Positions 21,083-31,955 of a DNA stretch of 64,000 bases are shown one piece after another. This stretch comes from Diaporthe sp. PMI_573 (taxonomy: Eukaryota; Ascomycota; Sordariomycetes; Diaporthales; Diaporthaceae): contig JAJTUP010000124.1 of NCBI GenBank assembly GCA_021399435.1, forward strand, positions 1 through 64,000, in the 5' to 3' direction. The first letter of the stretch is position 1, and every line of letters begins with the position of its first letter. The position numbers were made by a program, and so were the translations under genes. The notes under the pieces were generated by a model. It did no database searches, was not told where the DNA came from, and worked only from the letters and a program-made list of their open reading frames with translations.

Positions 21083-22428
21083 TCAGCACGGTACAAAGTC
21101 CCCAGGCTCGACAAGAAAATCCTCCGGGTTCTCGTCGGCCTCCTCTGGGTTGCTTAGATCCGGTAAGTCGGACACGCCATTGACGAACGCGACCTCTCTG
21201 ATCGCGAGGAACAATTCGATATACTCCGGATTCTCTTCGGCCGTCTCACGTTTGTTTGCCTCCATAAAGAGCCAGAGCTGGGTGCTCTCGAGCGACGAGG
21301 GGTCCATCTGTTTGGCCAGTTCGACTAGCTGCTCCTTTGTGATTTTCTGCAAGGCTTCCATCATTCGTTCGGCTGAACCAACGAGCGTTAGCGCTTCATT
21401 ATCCAGATTGGACCTCCAGAGGGGGGGGGATAGACTGGCGAGAAAAGAAAAGAGGGAAAAAAAAAACATGGGAAAATGGGGAGGACGGGGGATACAAACA
21501 TTTGTGGAAATTATACGTTCGTGAGTAGATTGATTCCCACGCCCACCATTGATATTGGTCGAGCGTTTCGATTTTTTTTGTCGGCGCTCTTAATGCAGCC
21601 TTCTCTGTAACTTTCAAGTTCCTGGGGGCTGAGCTGTTCCACTATGCCGGGGGCCTCCTTGACGAAATCGAGCGTAATCCGGGCTGCCTCTAGGCACGAA
21701 TATTGGGAACACTCGACGTAAATCTTGATGGCGGACTGTTGAGGGCGGAGTTCTAGCTTCATGCCGGCGTTATACCCAAGGCCATGCTCGGTACGCAGCT
21801 TGTCGAATGCTTTTTCCTTGAGAATCTGGACCAGGAGCGTCGGGGCAGCAATATGCTCGGGCCGACGGCTAGCGGCAAAGAACATGACGGCATCTACGTG
21901 GCTGTTCTTGTTCTCGGGGTCGACCATGACCTGCTTGAAGAGGCTGATGCGGCCTGAAGGCGGTAGCCTGGCTCGGCGCCGTGGTGGCTCCTCATCGTGT
22001 TGCTAGCAGAGCTCTAGCTGTTTCTGGCAGACGGGCCACAGGTCCATCGCAGCCTCCTGGGTTATGTCGCCGCTGATGAGGCACTGGAAGTGCGACGTGT
22101 TGAAGATTCCGGCTCCCCACTCCCGCCAATTGTCGAACGTAGCGGTTTTCAGCGCCGCTTCTGTTTGCTCAGACAAAAGGCATGGTCCGAGGTGAGCAGG
22201 TTGAGATGGCATTCACTGTGATGCGAAGGATTGAAAAACCTTTCTCTCTGATAAACCTTGAAGAAATCTGTCTTGATTATATCGAAGTCGGCTTCCGTCA
22301 GCTGATGGTGCCGCAAGGTTGATAAAATCTCGATCAGCATGGTCCGGAGCACGTCCTTGAACCCCGTGACGGAAATAGTGAGACTGTCGCGCACATTTGT
22401 CACCGAAAAAGTCATGCCTGAGTTGCTA
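21083..22428 (-). pseudogene. M16 (insulinase-family) metallopeptidase, C-terminal part
   Basis: The C-terminal, non-catalytic half of an insulysin/Ste23-like M16 peptidase. Recognisable blocks are NVRDSLTISVTGFKDVLRTM, FFNPSHHSECHLNLLTSDHA, EKAFDKLRTEHGLGY, IKIYVECSQYSCLEAARI, LSPQELESYREGCIKSADKK and ALQKITKEQLVELAKQM. It is broken by a frame change near 22176, an in-frame TAG at 22003-22005 and a frame change at a T8 run (21572-21579). An intron probably lies at 21400-21500. The family's zinc motif (HxxEH) belongs in the missing N-terminal half. The upstream continuation is at 24283-24505, beyond an inserted pogo element. Confidence 0.75.
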
Positions 22429-22430
22429 TA

Positions 22431-24280
22431 ACGTCCCCGGCCCGGCTTCCGCCCCCCCCCTGATTCCGCCCCCCCCACATCCGCGTTCACGCGTGTACGC
22501 GTCTGCCCCCACCCTATATAAACTCAACCATATCTTTCCGAGAGAATTTTTTCTGGTCACCAAACTTCTTCCAAGCATCAACCTAGTCATCATGAAGCCC
22601 TATGGGGAAGCCGAGATCCATGACGCCCTTGTTGCGTGCAGGGATGGAATGCCCGTCAAGCAGGCTTGCAGGACCTGGCATATCCCCCGTTCCACACTTC
22701 GCGATCGCCTCGCCGGCGCGCAAAGTCAGCGCGTTTCTCACGAACCTCAGAGGCCTCTTTCTGATGATCAGGAGGATCGATTGGCCCTATTCCTTATCAA
22801 CCAAAGCAGCTTGGGCCATGCGTTAACTCGCTGGGAAACGAGGGCTCTGGCAGCCCGAATGGCCTCGTCGGGGAAGGAGGTTGCTCCTCTCGGAAGGAAG
22901 TGGCTGAGGGCCTTCCTCCTTCGTTACCCTATCCTCCAAAGCCGTAAGTACCAGCGCGTTGAGGCTAAACGGCTAAGGGCAGCTACCAAAAAGAACGTTG
23001 GGTCGTGGTTTGACTTCATGCAGTTGCCTATCGTGAAGGCAATTAAGCCGGCCAACCGATGGAATGCCGACGAGGGCGGGCTGATGGAGGGCAAGTCCGA
23101 GAAGGCGCTTACAATCGGCTATTCGGAAGGAAGCCAGCTTCTTCAGAAGGACTTTAATTCGAGAGCGTGGACCTTCTTCCTTGAGTGTATCTCCGCCACG
23201 GGCAAGTTCCTCGTCCCACTCGTTATTTTTAAGGGACTCAGCATTCAGCAGCAGTGGTTTCCTATCGCCCTTGAAGATCACGAGGGCTGGCAGTTCACGG
23301 CGACGAAGAAGGGGTGGATGGAGGAACCTATCGCTATCCACTGGCTTCGGAAGGTCTTCCTTCCTCAAACAGTACCAGAGGACCCATTAGAATGGCGCCT
23401 TCTCGTGATCGATGGGCACCATACACATACAACGGTCGAGTTTATGTGGGAATGCTTCTCGAATAAGGTGTATATCGTTTTTTTGCCCGCCCATACTTCG
23501 CATATGCTGCAACCGCTCGATGTGGCGATCTTCGGCCCTCTAAAGCTCGCATTTAAGAAGCATCTCGATCACCAGGGAGGGCACGATTCGTCAACAGTCG
23601 TGGCAAAGAAACGGTTTCTTTATTGCTATCACAAGGCTCGAATTGACACTTTGACGGAAGCAAATATACGTTCTGGCTGGCGGGCGACTGGTCTCTGGCC
23701 AGTGTCTAAGCATAGGGCACTCGGAAGCCACTTTATCGCCGATAATCGCGAGAAGGAAGCGAGATCGTTGGAATCTGGCGGTACCAATAGCTCCAGCAGC
23801 CATTTCTGCACTGATAAGTGTTTTTGTCGGCCTCGAGGGACCATTTTTGCGACCCCTAAGCGATCTCAAGACCTAAGGGGTATGGTGGCTCGGTATGCCC
23901 GTCAGAAGAATCTCAGCCCCACATCACGACTCCTCTTCAGGAAAATCCTCAAAAGTTGGGACCAGATAGACGTCGATCTGACGATGTCCTCACAAAAAGC
24001 CCGAGAGTTGGAAGCCCAGATTGAAGCCAGTAGGGTAGTCCGAAGGAAGAAGGTTCAACTTGACCCGAATGAACTTTTCGCCGATATCGAGGCCATTCGG
24101 AGGACTCAGATTGAAGCGGGGGTGGTATCAGAAGAAAGCGACGCTTCAGAAGAGTCGGAAACACCATCGGAAGCGAGGTCAACTATCGTGGTGGCGGCGT
24201 CGTCGGCGACGAGGCGAAGGGGGCGGTCGTGAGGGAAGGGGGCGGAATCAGGGGGGGGGCGGAAGCCGGGCCGGGGACGT
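22431..24280 (+). mobile_element. Complete pogo-type transposon with 46-bp TIRs (element I)
   Basis: An 1850-bp element bounded by TA duplications (22429-22430, 24281-24282). The inverted repeats start ACGTCCCCGGCCCGGCTTCC and run about 46 bp through C-rich tracts. Its gene is intact. It sits inside the M16 coding sequence: removing the element and one TA puts the codons of the two M16 pieces (LFEK | SNSGMTF) back in one frame, so the insertion site was a coding exon. GC-rich and unlike element F in its ends, it is a distinct pogo lineage. A fragment of a related right end lies at 31003-31106. Confidence 0.95.
22592..24232 (+). CDS. pogo transposase, intact
   Basis: 546 residues from ATG 22592. 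An N-terminal Psq-type HTH (VKQACRTWHIPRSTLRDRLA) is followed by a CENP-B-type HTH (PLGRKWLRAFLLRYPILQSR). The DDE_1 catalytic domain has aspartates at about D160 (NADEGG, in place of the usual FDETG), D274 (LVIDGHHTH) and D310 (MLQPLDVAIF). The C-terminus carries IRSGWRATGLWPVS, a coiled coil and a serine-rich tail. All three catalytic acids are present, the frame is unbroken and both inverted repeats are intact, so it looks capable of moving. It would act in the nucleus on its own TIRs and TA targets. Confidence 0.93.
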   Translation: MKPYGEAEIHDALVACRDGMPVKQACRTWHIPRSTLRDRLAGAQSQRVSHEPQRPLSDDQEDRLALFLINQSSLGHALTRWETRALAARMASSGKEVAPLGRKWLRAFLLRYPILQSRKYQRVEAKRLRAATKKNVGSWFDFMQLPIVKAIKPANRWNADEGGLMEGKSEKALTIGYSEGSQLLQKDFNSRAWTFFLECISATGKFLVPLVIFKGLSIQQQWFPIALEDHEGWQFTATKKGWMEEPIAIHWLRKVFLPQTVPEDPLEWRLLVIDGHHTHTTVEFMWECFSNKVYIVFLPAHTSHMLQPLDVAIFGPLKLAFKKHLDHQGGHDSSTVVAKKRFLYCYHKARIDTLTEANIRSGWRATGLWPVSKHRALGSHFIADNREKEARSLESGGTNSSSSHFCTDKCFCRPRGTIFATPKRSQDLRGMVARYARQKNLSPTSRLLFRKILKSWDQIDVDLTMSSQKARELEAQIEASRVVRRKKVQLDPNELFADIEAIRRTQIEAGVVSEESDASEESETPSEARSTIVVAASSATRRRGRS

Positions 24281-24282
24281 TA

Positions 24283-24505
24283 CTTTTCGAAAAGACCAGC
24301 CGTGGCGCGCTTGAACGATTCCATGAACATGTCTGTTTTTTCGCGGCTTTCCGCATCGGCAAAGATATTGTCGGGTTGAATGCGCATGTCGACCATGACT
24401 CGGGGCTCGGCCCATATCCCCTCGCCCTGTGCGAACCAGATTTCGTTCTGACCCGTCTGGAGGGCCCTGGGCAGCGGCCGCCGCTCGCTGCAAAGGTACA
24501 GTGCC
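24283..24505 (-). pseudogene. M16 metallopeptidase fragment upstream of the pogo insertion
   Basis: A minus-strand frame with NEIWFAQGEGIWAEPRVMVD and MRIQPDNIFADAESREKTDM continues in frame into the M16 part at 22428 if the pogo element and one TA are removed. A TAG stop at about 24505 ends the similarity upstream, and no catalytic domain is found before it, so only the C-terminal half of the peptidase gene persists. Counted together with 21083-22428 as one pseudogene. Confidence 0.6.
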
Positions 24506-25327
24506 TAGCGAAACCGCTGTCCTCTTGAAGACACGCCGGCGTTTTCTACGCACGGACATTTGCCCCACTTTCAGGGCTGACACAGTGTGTAGCCGGTCAC
24601 TTCAATGTACACACCGGTACTGCTAGGAGCAAAATCGGTGTCTGGTCTGGCACTCTTTGATGTGTTTGGCCACGGACCCCATGTACTTTAGAGACATTCA
24701 GGTACATTGTGGCGCCAATATAGGCTGACATTTCCCGCTTTCGAATGCTGACATTCTGCAAAATAAGTACCGTAAAGTAGAGCTAGGTAAAAGGCGGCGC
24801 TTACGAGATTCTCCACAGTGCAATGACACCGGCGTGTCCGTGGCTATTCCGGCAGGTACGTGCAAACTTGGCATTTCTCCTCTCCGCCAAACTCAGTTTG
24901 TCTCTCTCTCCATTTTTCTCATTTCATACAGTATCCCACAAGGCATTGTCACTCAACTCGAAGAGTGATGTTTCTAGGCGCACCAGCAAGACAGATCCAA
25001 TCACGATGCTTCGAGACGCGCAGTCGGCGCCAGCCGTCAAGGCTCCAACGCCACCGATATGCCCGACGTGCGGGGTTATGCGAAACGCGTCGGGCTCGAC
25101 GACGGCCAAACAACATCAAGGTTCGATATGCCAATCGAAACCACCGTGCTGTGCGCTGTGCGCTTCAGCTACTAACAATAGGTGGTTCTTGACTTTCTAC
25201 AACTCACCTAAGTTATATCTACTGATGCGTTGAAGCTACAGATTCACGAAGTCTAAGCCTTTCGTCGGCGTACCCGCCGAGCACCGATAAAATACCTGCT
25301 GCGAGCCGGACCTGATAACCTTGCACG
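24506..25327. other. Upstream region of the NLR gene
   Basis: About 820 bp. A 136-codon plus-strand frame (24823-25233) contains ICPTCGVMRNASGST, a Cys-rich piece of unknown meaning. No TE ends seen. It should include the promoter of the HET-NACHT-WD40 gene. Confidence 0.3.
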
Positions 25328-28300
25328 ATGCGGCTCCTAGAACGAGGCGATACCGGCGAGTTCCGCTTGACGAACAACCTTCCGAACAGCGCGACCCCCC
25401 AGATCCCCCTTTACGCGATACTTTCACACACATGGGGCGACGAGGAGGTCCTCTTCAGAGACCTGGAGGACGGTACGGCCAAGCAGAAAGTGGGCTATGA
25501 TAAGATTCAGTTTTGCGGAGATCAAGCCCAGCGCGATGGACTGAAATACTTCTGGGTTGATACTTGTTGCATCAACAAATCCGACGCTGCCGAGCTTCAG
25601 CAAGCACTGAATTCCATGTTTCAGTGGTATCGCGATGCGGCTAAATGCTATGTCTATCTCACAGAGGTCTCAACGCGCAAACGGGATGCCGATGGCAACT
25701 CGAAGTGGGATCTGGATTTTCGAGACTGCAGATGGTTCACCCGTGGATGGACCCTCCAAGAGCTCATTGCTCCAGCGATCGTTGAGTTCTTCTCGAAAGA
25801 GGGCGAGCGCTTGGGAGACAAGAAGTCTTTGGAAAAAGAAATCCACGATATAACTGGGATACCCCGAAAAGCACTCCAAGGCAGCCACTTGTCCGATTTC
25901 GGCGTCGCTGAACGGATGAAATGGATCGAAAACCGTAATACGAAATATGAGGAGGACAAGGCGTACTCGCTATTTGGCATATTCGACGTGCATATACCGA
26001 TCCTATACGGCGAAGGAAAAGAAAAGGCATTCGATCGGCTGCAGGAGAAGATCGACAAGAATTCTCACCGTCTGGCGAAGCTGTGGTCCGCCGGCCCGCG
26101 TGACCCGCGCGTTGAGAAAGAGCGTATTGAGCTGGCAAAGGGCGGTCTTCTGGTTGACGCTTACCATTGGGTCTTCGACAACCCCGACTTCAACGGATGG
26201 CACCAGCTGCCCGAGAGCCGCCTGCTCTGGATCAAAGGAGATCCAGGGAAAGGCAAGACCATGTTGCTATGCGGTATTATTGACGAACTTGAGCGACCTG
26301 TTATCGCTGACGGTGGCAACTTGGCATATTTCTTCTGCCAAGCTACCGACTCGCGTATTAATAACGCCACTGCCGTGCTGCGGGGGGTAATCTACCTCCT
26401 TGCCCAACGACAACCACGTCTCCTCTCGTATCTGCCCGAGAACATGTATGCCTCCGATGATACCATGGCATGGATCGTCTTGTCAAAAACTTTGTTGGAG
26501 ATGCTAGAAGATCCGAACTTGAAGGTCACCTACTTGGTGATTGATGCTCTAGATGAATGTGTCATAGACCAACAGAAGCTTCTCAGCTTAATCGTCCAGA
26601 TATCGTCTGTATCCACTCGTGTCAAGTGGGTCGTCTCTAGTCGCAACTGGGTGCAGATCGAGGAACAGCTGGCGACTGTCGCGCAACAGTCCAGACTCAG
26701 CCTCGAGCTGAACGTCGAATCCGTCACCGCCGCCGTCGAAGCGTTCATTCGGCACAAGGTTCTGTACCTTTCAGGACTGAAAGCTTACGACAGCAAGATG
26801 GAGAGTGCTGTACATCACTATCTCTCTTCCAAAGCGGATGGGACCTTCCTCTGGGTAGCCTTGGTCTGCCAGGCACTCGCCGACCCGAATGTTCGCAGAT
26901 GGCAAACGCTAAACAAGCTGCGCGCATTTCCCCCCGGGCTGGATTCGTTATATGCGCGAATGATGAAATACATCGACAATTCAGATGATGCGGATCTTTG
27001 CAGGCGAATTCTTGCCACCGCTACCGTCGTTCGCCGACCCGTCAGCCTTCGTGAGCTTATTGCTCTTGTCGGAATGCCAAACGATATTTCAGATTATCCG
27101 GAGTACTTGGAAGAACTCATAAAGCTTTGCGGCTCGTTTTTAAATCTTCGAGAGCAGGTTATCTACTTCGTCCACCAATCAGCTAAAGACTTTCTACAGG
27201 GAAAGGCTGTGCATCAAGCCTCTCGAGAGGCTTTCAACCGGGTCTTTCCTCTGGGGATGGAAGATGTACATGGCATCATCTTCTCAAGGTCGCTCAATTC
27301 GATGTCGGCAGTATTGCGACGCGATATGTACGGCATAGAGACGCCGGGATTCCCAATCAACAAGGTTAAAACGCCATCTCCAGACCCGCTAGCCACAGTA
27401 CGGTACTCTTGCGTCTTCTGGGTTGACCATCTCCGTGACTCGATTTCCGAAAAAGACACGCCGCAGCGCAACACACTGGATGCGATCCAGACCTTCCTTG
27501 AGCAGAAGTACCTTTACTGGCTCGAAGCTCTCGGTTTACTCCGAGGAATGTCGGAGGGTATCATCGCTATACGACACCTCGAGGGCCTACTCGTAAGTAT
27601 AAACTACTAACGCCAGAGAGCCGTACTAACGGACATGCAGGGGCGTACTGATAATAGCCATCTAACGAGCTTTATTCGAGATGCACATCGGTTCGCTCTC
27701 TCTTACAAATGGATAATCGAGCAAGCTCCTCTCCAAGTATACATATCAGCTCTCGTATTTGCACCAACCTCTAGTTTAGTGAAAAAGAAATTTAGGGCGG
27801 AAGAACCTAGCTGGATCAGTACGAAGCCAGCAGTAGAAACAGACTGGAATGCATGCCTCCAAACGCTCGAAGAGCATCATGACTTGGTTACGTCTATCGT
27901 CTTCTCACCGGATGGTCAGCGGCTCGCATCGTGTTCATTGGATAGAACCGTCAAGATCTGGGATACCGTCTCGGGGCAATGCCTCCAGACGCTCGAAGAG
28001 TATCACGACTCGGTTACGGTCATCGCCTTCTCACCAGATAGCCAGCGGCTCGTATCGCTTTCGGACGAAAGAACCGTCAAGATCTGGGATACTGTCTCGG
28101 GGCAATGCCTCCAGACGCTCGAAGCGCATCATGACTTGGTTACGTCTATCGTCTTCTCACCGGATGGTCAGCGGCTCGTATCGAGTTCGTACGACAGAAC
28201 CATCAAGATCTGGGATACCGCCTCGGGGCAATGCCTCCAGACGCTCAAAGGGCATCGCTACTCGGTTCAATCGATCGCCTTCTCACCGGATGGCCACCGG

Positions 28301-30101
28301 CTCGTATCGGGTTCGAGCGATAATACCGTCAACATCTGGGATCTCGCCTCGGGGCAATGCCTCCAGACGCTAGAAGGGCATCGCTACTCGGTTATGTCGG
28401 TTGCCTTCTCACCGGATGGCCAGTGGCTCGCATCGGGTTCGTACGATAGAACCGTCAAGATCTGGGATACTGTCTCCGGACGATGCCTCCAGACGCTCAA
28501 AGGGCATCATAACTCGGTTGAATCGGTCGCCTTCTCACCAGATGGCCAGTGGCTCGCATCGGGTTCGGACGATAAAACTGTCAAGATCTGGGATACCGTC
28601 TCGGGACGATGCCTCCAGACGCTCAAAGGGCATCGCCGCCGCTCGGTTACGGTCATCGTCTTCTCACCAGATAGCCAGCGGCTCGTATCGGGTTCGGACG
28701 ATAAAACTGTCAAGATCTGGGATACCGTCTCGGGGCGATGCCTCCAGACGCTCATAGAGTGTCACCCCTCGGTTGCGTCCATCGCCTTCTCACCGGATGG
28801 GCAGCGGCTCGCATCGTATTCGGAAGCGGAAAGAAACCGTCAAGATCTGGGATACCCTCTCGGGACGATGCCTCCAGACGCTTAAAGGGCATCGCCGCTC
28901 GGTTACGATCATCGTCTTCTCACCGGATGGTCAGCGGCTCGTATCGGGTTCGGGCGATAATACCGTCAAGATCTGGGATATTACCCCGGGACGATACGTC
29001 CAGATACTCGAAGGGCATCGTTACTCGGTTCAATCGGTTGCCTTCTCACCGGATGGGCAGCAGCTTGCGTCGGGTTCGGGCGATGGAACTGTCAAGATCT
29101 GGGATACCGCCCTGGGACGATGCATCCAGACGCTCGAAGGGCATCGTGATTCGGTTCTGTCGGTTGCCTTCTCACCGGATGGGCAGCAGCTCGCATCGGC
29201 ATCGGGCGATGGAACCGTCAAGATCTGGGATACCGTCTCGGGGCGATTCCTCCAGAGACTCGAAACGCATGGCAACCGGTATCGTCGCTACCCGGTTCAG
29301 GTTCGATCGGTTGCCTTCTCACCGGATGGCCAGCGGCTCGTATCGGGTTCGAGCGATAATACCGTCAACATCTGGGATCTCGACTCGCGGCAATGCCTCC
29401 AGACGCTAGAAAGGTTTCGTGATTCGGGACGATACCCCCAGACGCTCGAAGGGCATCGTGATTCGGTTCTGTCGGTTGCCTTCTCACCGGATGGCCAGCG
29501 GCTCGCATCTGGTTCACAGGATAGAACCGTCAAGATCTGGGATACCGCCTCAGGGCAATGCCTCCAGACGCTCGAAGAGCATCACTCCCTGGTTGCATCG
29601 GTTGCATCGGTCGCCTTCTCACCGGATGGCCAGCGGCTCGTATCGGGTTCGAGCGATAATACCGTCAACATCTGGGATCTCGACTCGCGGCAATGCCTCC
29701 AGACGCTAGAAAGGTTTCGTGATTCGGGACGATACCCCCAGACGCTCGAAGGGCATCGTGATTCGGTTCTGTCGGTTGCCTTCTCACCGGATGGCCAGCG
29801 GCTCGCATCTGGTTCACAGGATAGAACCGTCAAGATCTGGGATACCGCCTCGGGGCAATGCCTCCAGACGCTCGAAGGACATCGCTCCCTAGTTACGTCG
29901 GTCGCTTTCTCGCCGGATGATCCAGGGAGGCATGGGTATAGTTTTGGGGGGGACCAGACCTGGATTATTTACAACGACCGGAACTTAATATGGTTGCCAC
30001 CGGAATACCGCCGAAGCTGTTCTGCCGTCCAAGGGCGGATGGTGGCTATCGGTTGTACGTCGGGGCGAGTTTTTACAATCGGTTTCTCGTACGATGTCTA
30101 A
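25328..30101 (+). CDS. HET-NACHT-WD40 NLR-like protein (het-d/het-e type), WD array frameshifted
   Basis: A fungal STAND/NLR-type protein of the kind that controls heterokaryon incompatibility. Exon 1 is 25328-27592; a 48-nt intron (27593-27640) leads into the WD exon. The HET domain covers residues about 28-180 (LYAILSHTWGDEEVLF, YFWVDTCCINKS, RGWTLQELIAP). The NACHT domain follows, with P-loop GDPGKGKT at 304-311 and Walker B LVIDALDEC at 403-411. The exon then encodes about fifteen 42-residue WD repeats (SVAFSPDGQRLASGS..TVKIWD) and a family-typical end (LIWLPPEYRRSCSAV). One extra nucleotide at about 28822-28836, inside repeat 8, ends the frame at 28885, giving a 1169-residue protein with seven complete repeats. 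The remaining repeats (to 30101) stay open in the next frame. Ligand specificity in this family lies in the WD repeats. Confidence 0.9.
27856..29930 (+). repeat. 126-bp WD40 coding repeat array
   Basis: About fifteen full and one partial tandem units of roughly 126 bp, each containing TTCTCACCGGATGG and GTCAAGATCTGGGATAC with small variations. Near-identity between units is the known signature of concerted evolution in NWD genes. Two units (12 and 14) carry an extra spacer of ERFRDSGRYPQ-type sequence. All units are plus strand and code in one frame except across the frameshift near 28830. Confidence 0.9.
29313..29877 (+). repeat. Recent 300-bp duplication inside the WD array
   Basis: Positions 29313-29577 and 29613-29877 are identical over 265 bp except for one base (29552 A, 29852 G). 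The offset is 300 bp, i.e. two repeats plus a spacer, so frame is kept. This is the youngest visible change in the array. Confidence 0.92.
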
Positions 30102-30699
30102 TTCGTTTCAAGCCCTCTCCATTCATCCTTTATATTTCTTTTTTCTAGCTTGACTCTAAAGTGCCTGGGAGGATGGGTCAATTTATAGAGAGTTTGGGAA
30201 TTCTAGCATCTTCCAGTGGCGCCGATATATGTTGTCAACGGTCAAGGCAGCCCTAGTCACCTGACCAAATCTGGGAATAGCTTCAGGCCACCGTCTAGCA
30301 GGCAGCAGACCTCTGACTCAACTCTATCCTCCAAAAATAATGTATATAAAGCCCACAATCAGCCCTCCTAGTAGTTAGAGAAGGGCAGCGCTGGCAGCCA
30401 GAAATGATTGCCCTTGACATATGTATTTCGAGAAAGGCAAAATCAGCTTCGGATGGTTCCCACTTGGAGGCTTAAGTGACCAAAAACTGCCTGGTAGCTG
30501 TCTTATAGCTAGGAGCGAAATTAGTGTCCTGTCGGCCAAACTCTTAAGGTGTTTTGGACGCGCGGACGTGCTCATGACAGTGCGAATTATGTTTTGTCTA
30601 CACAGGGTACTTCGAAGGGTCTTCAATCTTTCCCGGATTTATGACTTGGCGAGGCCCGAGAGGGAATCAGGCAGCAAAGTAGAGATCTACGAGACGACG
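30102..30699. other. NLR downstream region
   Basis: About 600 bp with no supported gene. It should include the 3' UTR of the NLR gene. Short frames on both strands are not recognised. Confidence 0.3.
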
Positions 30700-30927
30700 T
30701 CACAACCACCGAGTGCAATGCTGACTCGTCAATCGTCATCCGAAGCCTGCCGAGCATAATCGCGATGAGGCCGCCGGTGCTGGTGCCGCCGATCATATCG
30801 AAGTACTCGCAGGGCTTGGGCGGTAAGTCGGGATCGATGGTTGCCATGTGCGGAGAATCATGAGCGAGGACAGGCCGCGCACGCCGCCGCCGTCGAGGGC
30901 GAGCAGCCCGATCTGGTCGCCAGGCAT
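30700..30927 (-). pseudogene. Patatin-like phospholipase, N-terminal fragment
   Basis: From ATG 30927 the minus strand reads MPGDQIGLLALDGGGVRGLS then SLMIL, the oxyanion-hole DGGGxRG motif of patatin-like lipases. After a one-base frame change near 30860 it continues DPDLPPKPCEYFDMIGGTST then GGLIAIMLGRLRMT, with the GxSxG-type nucleophile elbow GTSTG. Similarity stops after about 75 residues, so the catalytic Asp and everything C-terminal are absent. Patatin domains act as phospholipases and are also known as the N-terminal effector domain of some fungal NLR proteins. This relic lies 0.8 kb after the NLR gene on the opposite strand. Confidence 0.75.
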
Positions 30928-31002
30928 TACAAACTGTCTCTACAAGGTCGAAACAGTAGACTGAAGATGGAGGAGGCAAGAGAGGAGTGGTGGCGGTCGA
31001 GA

Positions 31003-31106
31003 CGCAACTATCGTGGTTGCGACGTCGTCGGCGACGAGGCAAAGGGGTCGGGTGTGAGGGAGGGTGCGTCGGATCGGGGGGTGAGTCGGATGTGGAGCGG
31101 GTACGT
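31003..31106 (+). mobile_element. Right-end fragment of a pogo element related to element I (element J)
   Basis: CAACTATCGTGG, a gap, then CGTCGTCGGCGACGAGGC matches the last codons and 3' terminus of the pogo element at 22431-24280, and the segment ends in GTACGT followed by TA, as that element ends in GGACGT-TA. The remaining terminal repeat is diverged (CGGATGTGGAGCGGG). Only the last ~100 bp are present, so this is a deletion relic. Confidence 0.6.
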
Positions 31107-31264
31107 TATAAGAAACCGACATATTTTCCACTCATTAGATAGAGAACCGAGAGCTTCTATGACAACCAATTCATCGCCGAATGTGACGGCTTTTTATCGC
31201 CCCAGACATCACAAATACCGGAAAATTTTCGTATTAAGATAGTTTTCATCTCATACCCATCATT

Positions 31265-31684
31265 ATGGCTTCAAAAAGCGATATTTTATCGTCGATCGGC
31301 GACTCTAATTCTCAAACATCTGATCAATTGCCTTCAAACTTCTTTTCTATTATGGATCGGCAGTATCCAGATAAGAATAAACCGCTTACCGCCGGCCGCA
31401 AACGAAAGACCAAAGGCACTGTGCTTTATGTGTGCCGATTATGCCCTAAATGGAGTCATGGGCATCGAGCAACAGCTGTACAGCATATCAAAAACCGCCA
31501 TGCTGCACAGCTTCGACCGCCGCCGCCGCCTTCGCCGATATCGTCGAATCAACGCTCATTAACCGCCATGTTTGCATCTATCCCTACACCTGATAATCTT
31601 CGGCAGGCTTTCAATCGGCAGGCGTATAACGAAGCTGTTATAGGACTGCTCACACGGCGGAGAGCTCCTTTTTCAGCTGTTGAA
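31265..31684 (+). pseudogene. hAT transposase, N-terminal part, cut by a LINE (element K)
   Basis: From ATG 31265. A BED/C2H2-like finger (VCRLCPKWSHGHRATAVQHI then KNRH) is followed by LRQAFNRQAYNEAVIGLLTR and APFSAVEW, a typical hAT N-terminal block. The frame then runs into TGGA repeats that are the 3' tail of the LINE on the other strand. The rest of the hAT is not found on the far side of the LINE. The frame stays open to 31828 only by reading LINE sequence. Confidence 0.7.
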
Positions 31685-31955
31685 TGGATGGATGGATGGA
31701 TGGATTTTATTTCGCCCGGGGGGGACACACCCCAGAGGGCCTTTGCGCTAAGCTATTTTCGTTTCGTACGGTTCTTCCATAATCACCCGAAGCCCCACAA
31801 TTTCACTCTACTGACTGGTCCAATCTGATGTATATGCAGTGACAGGCCTGCTTGAAGGCCAATTTCTCCAAGTGTTCAGCATCCTATCCTCAGCAGCTGA
31901 AGCACGGTCTGCCAAAATGAGACTGTATGATGTTAGTAGGATTCAATCTGAATAG

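Noticed and set aside
27849..29709. Long open frames in other frames of the WD array (for example Ser/Arg/Pro-rich 170-220 codons)
   Set aside because: Shadows of the repeated codons; they recur with every unit and match no family.
27856..29930. Regular ~126-bp repeats as a CRISPR-like array
   Set aside because: Units are contiguous coding WD40 repeats without spacers; the organism is a fungus.
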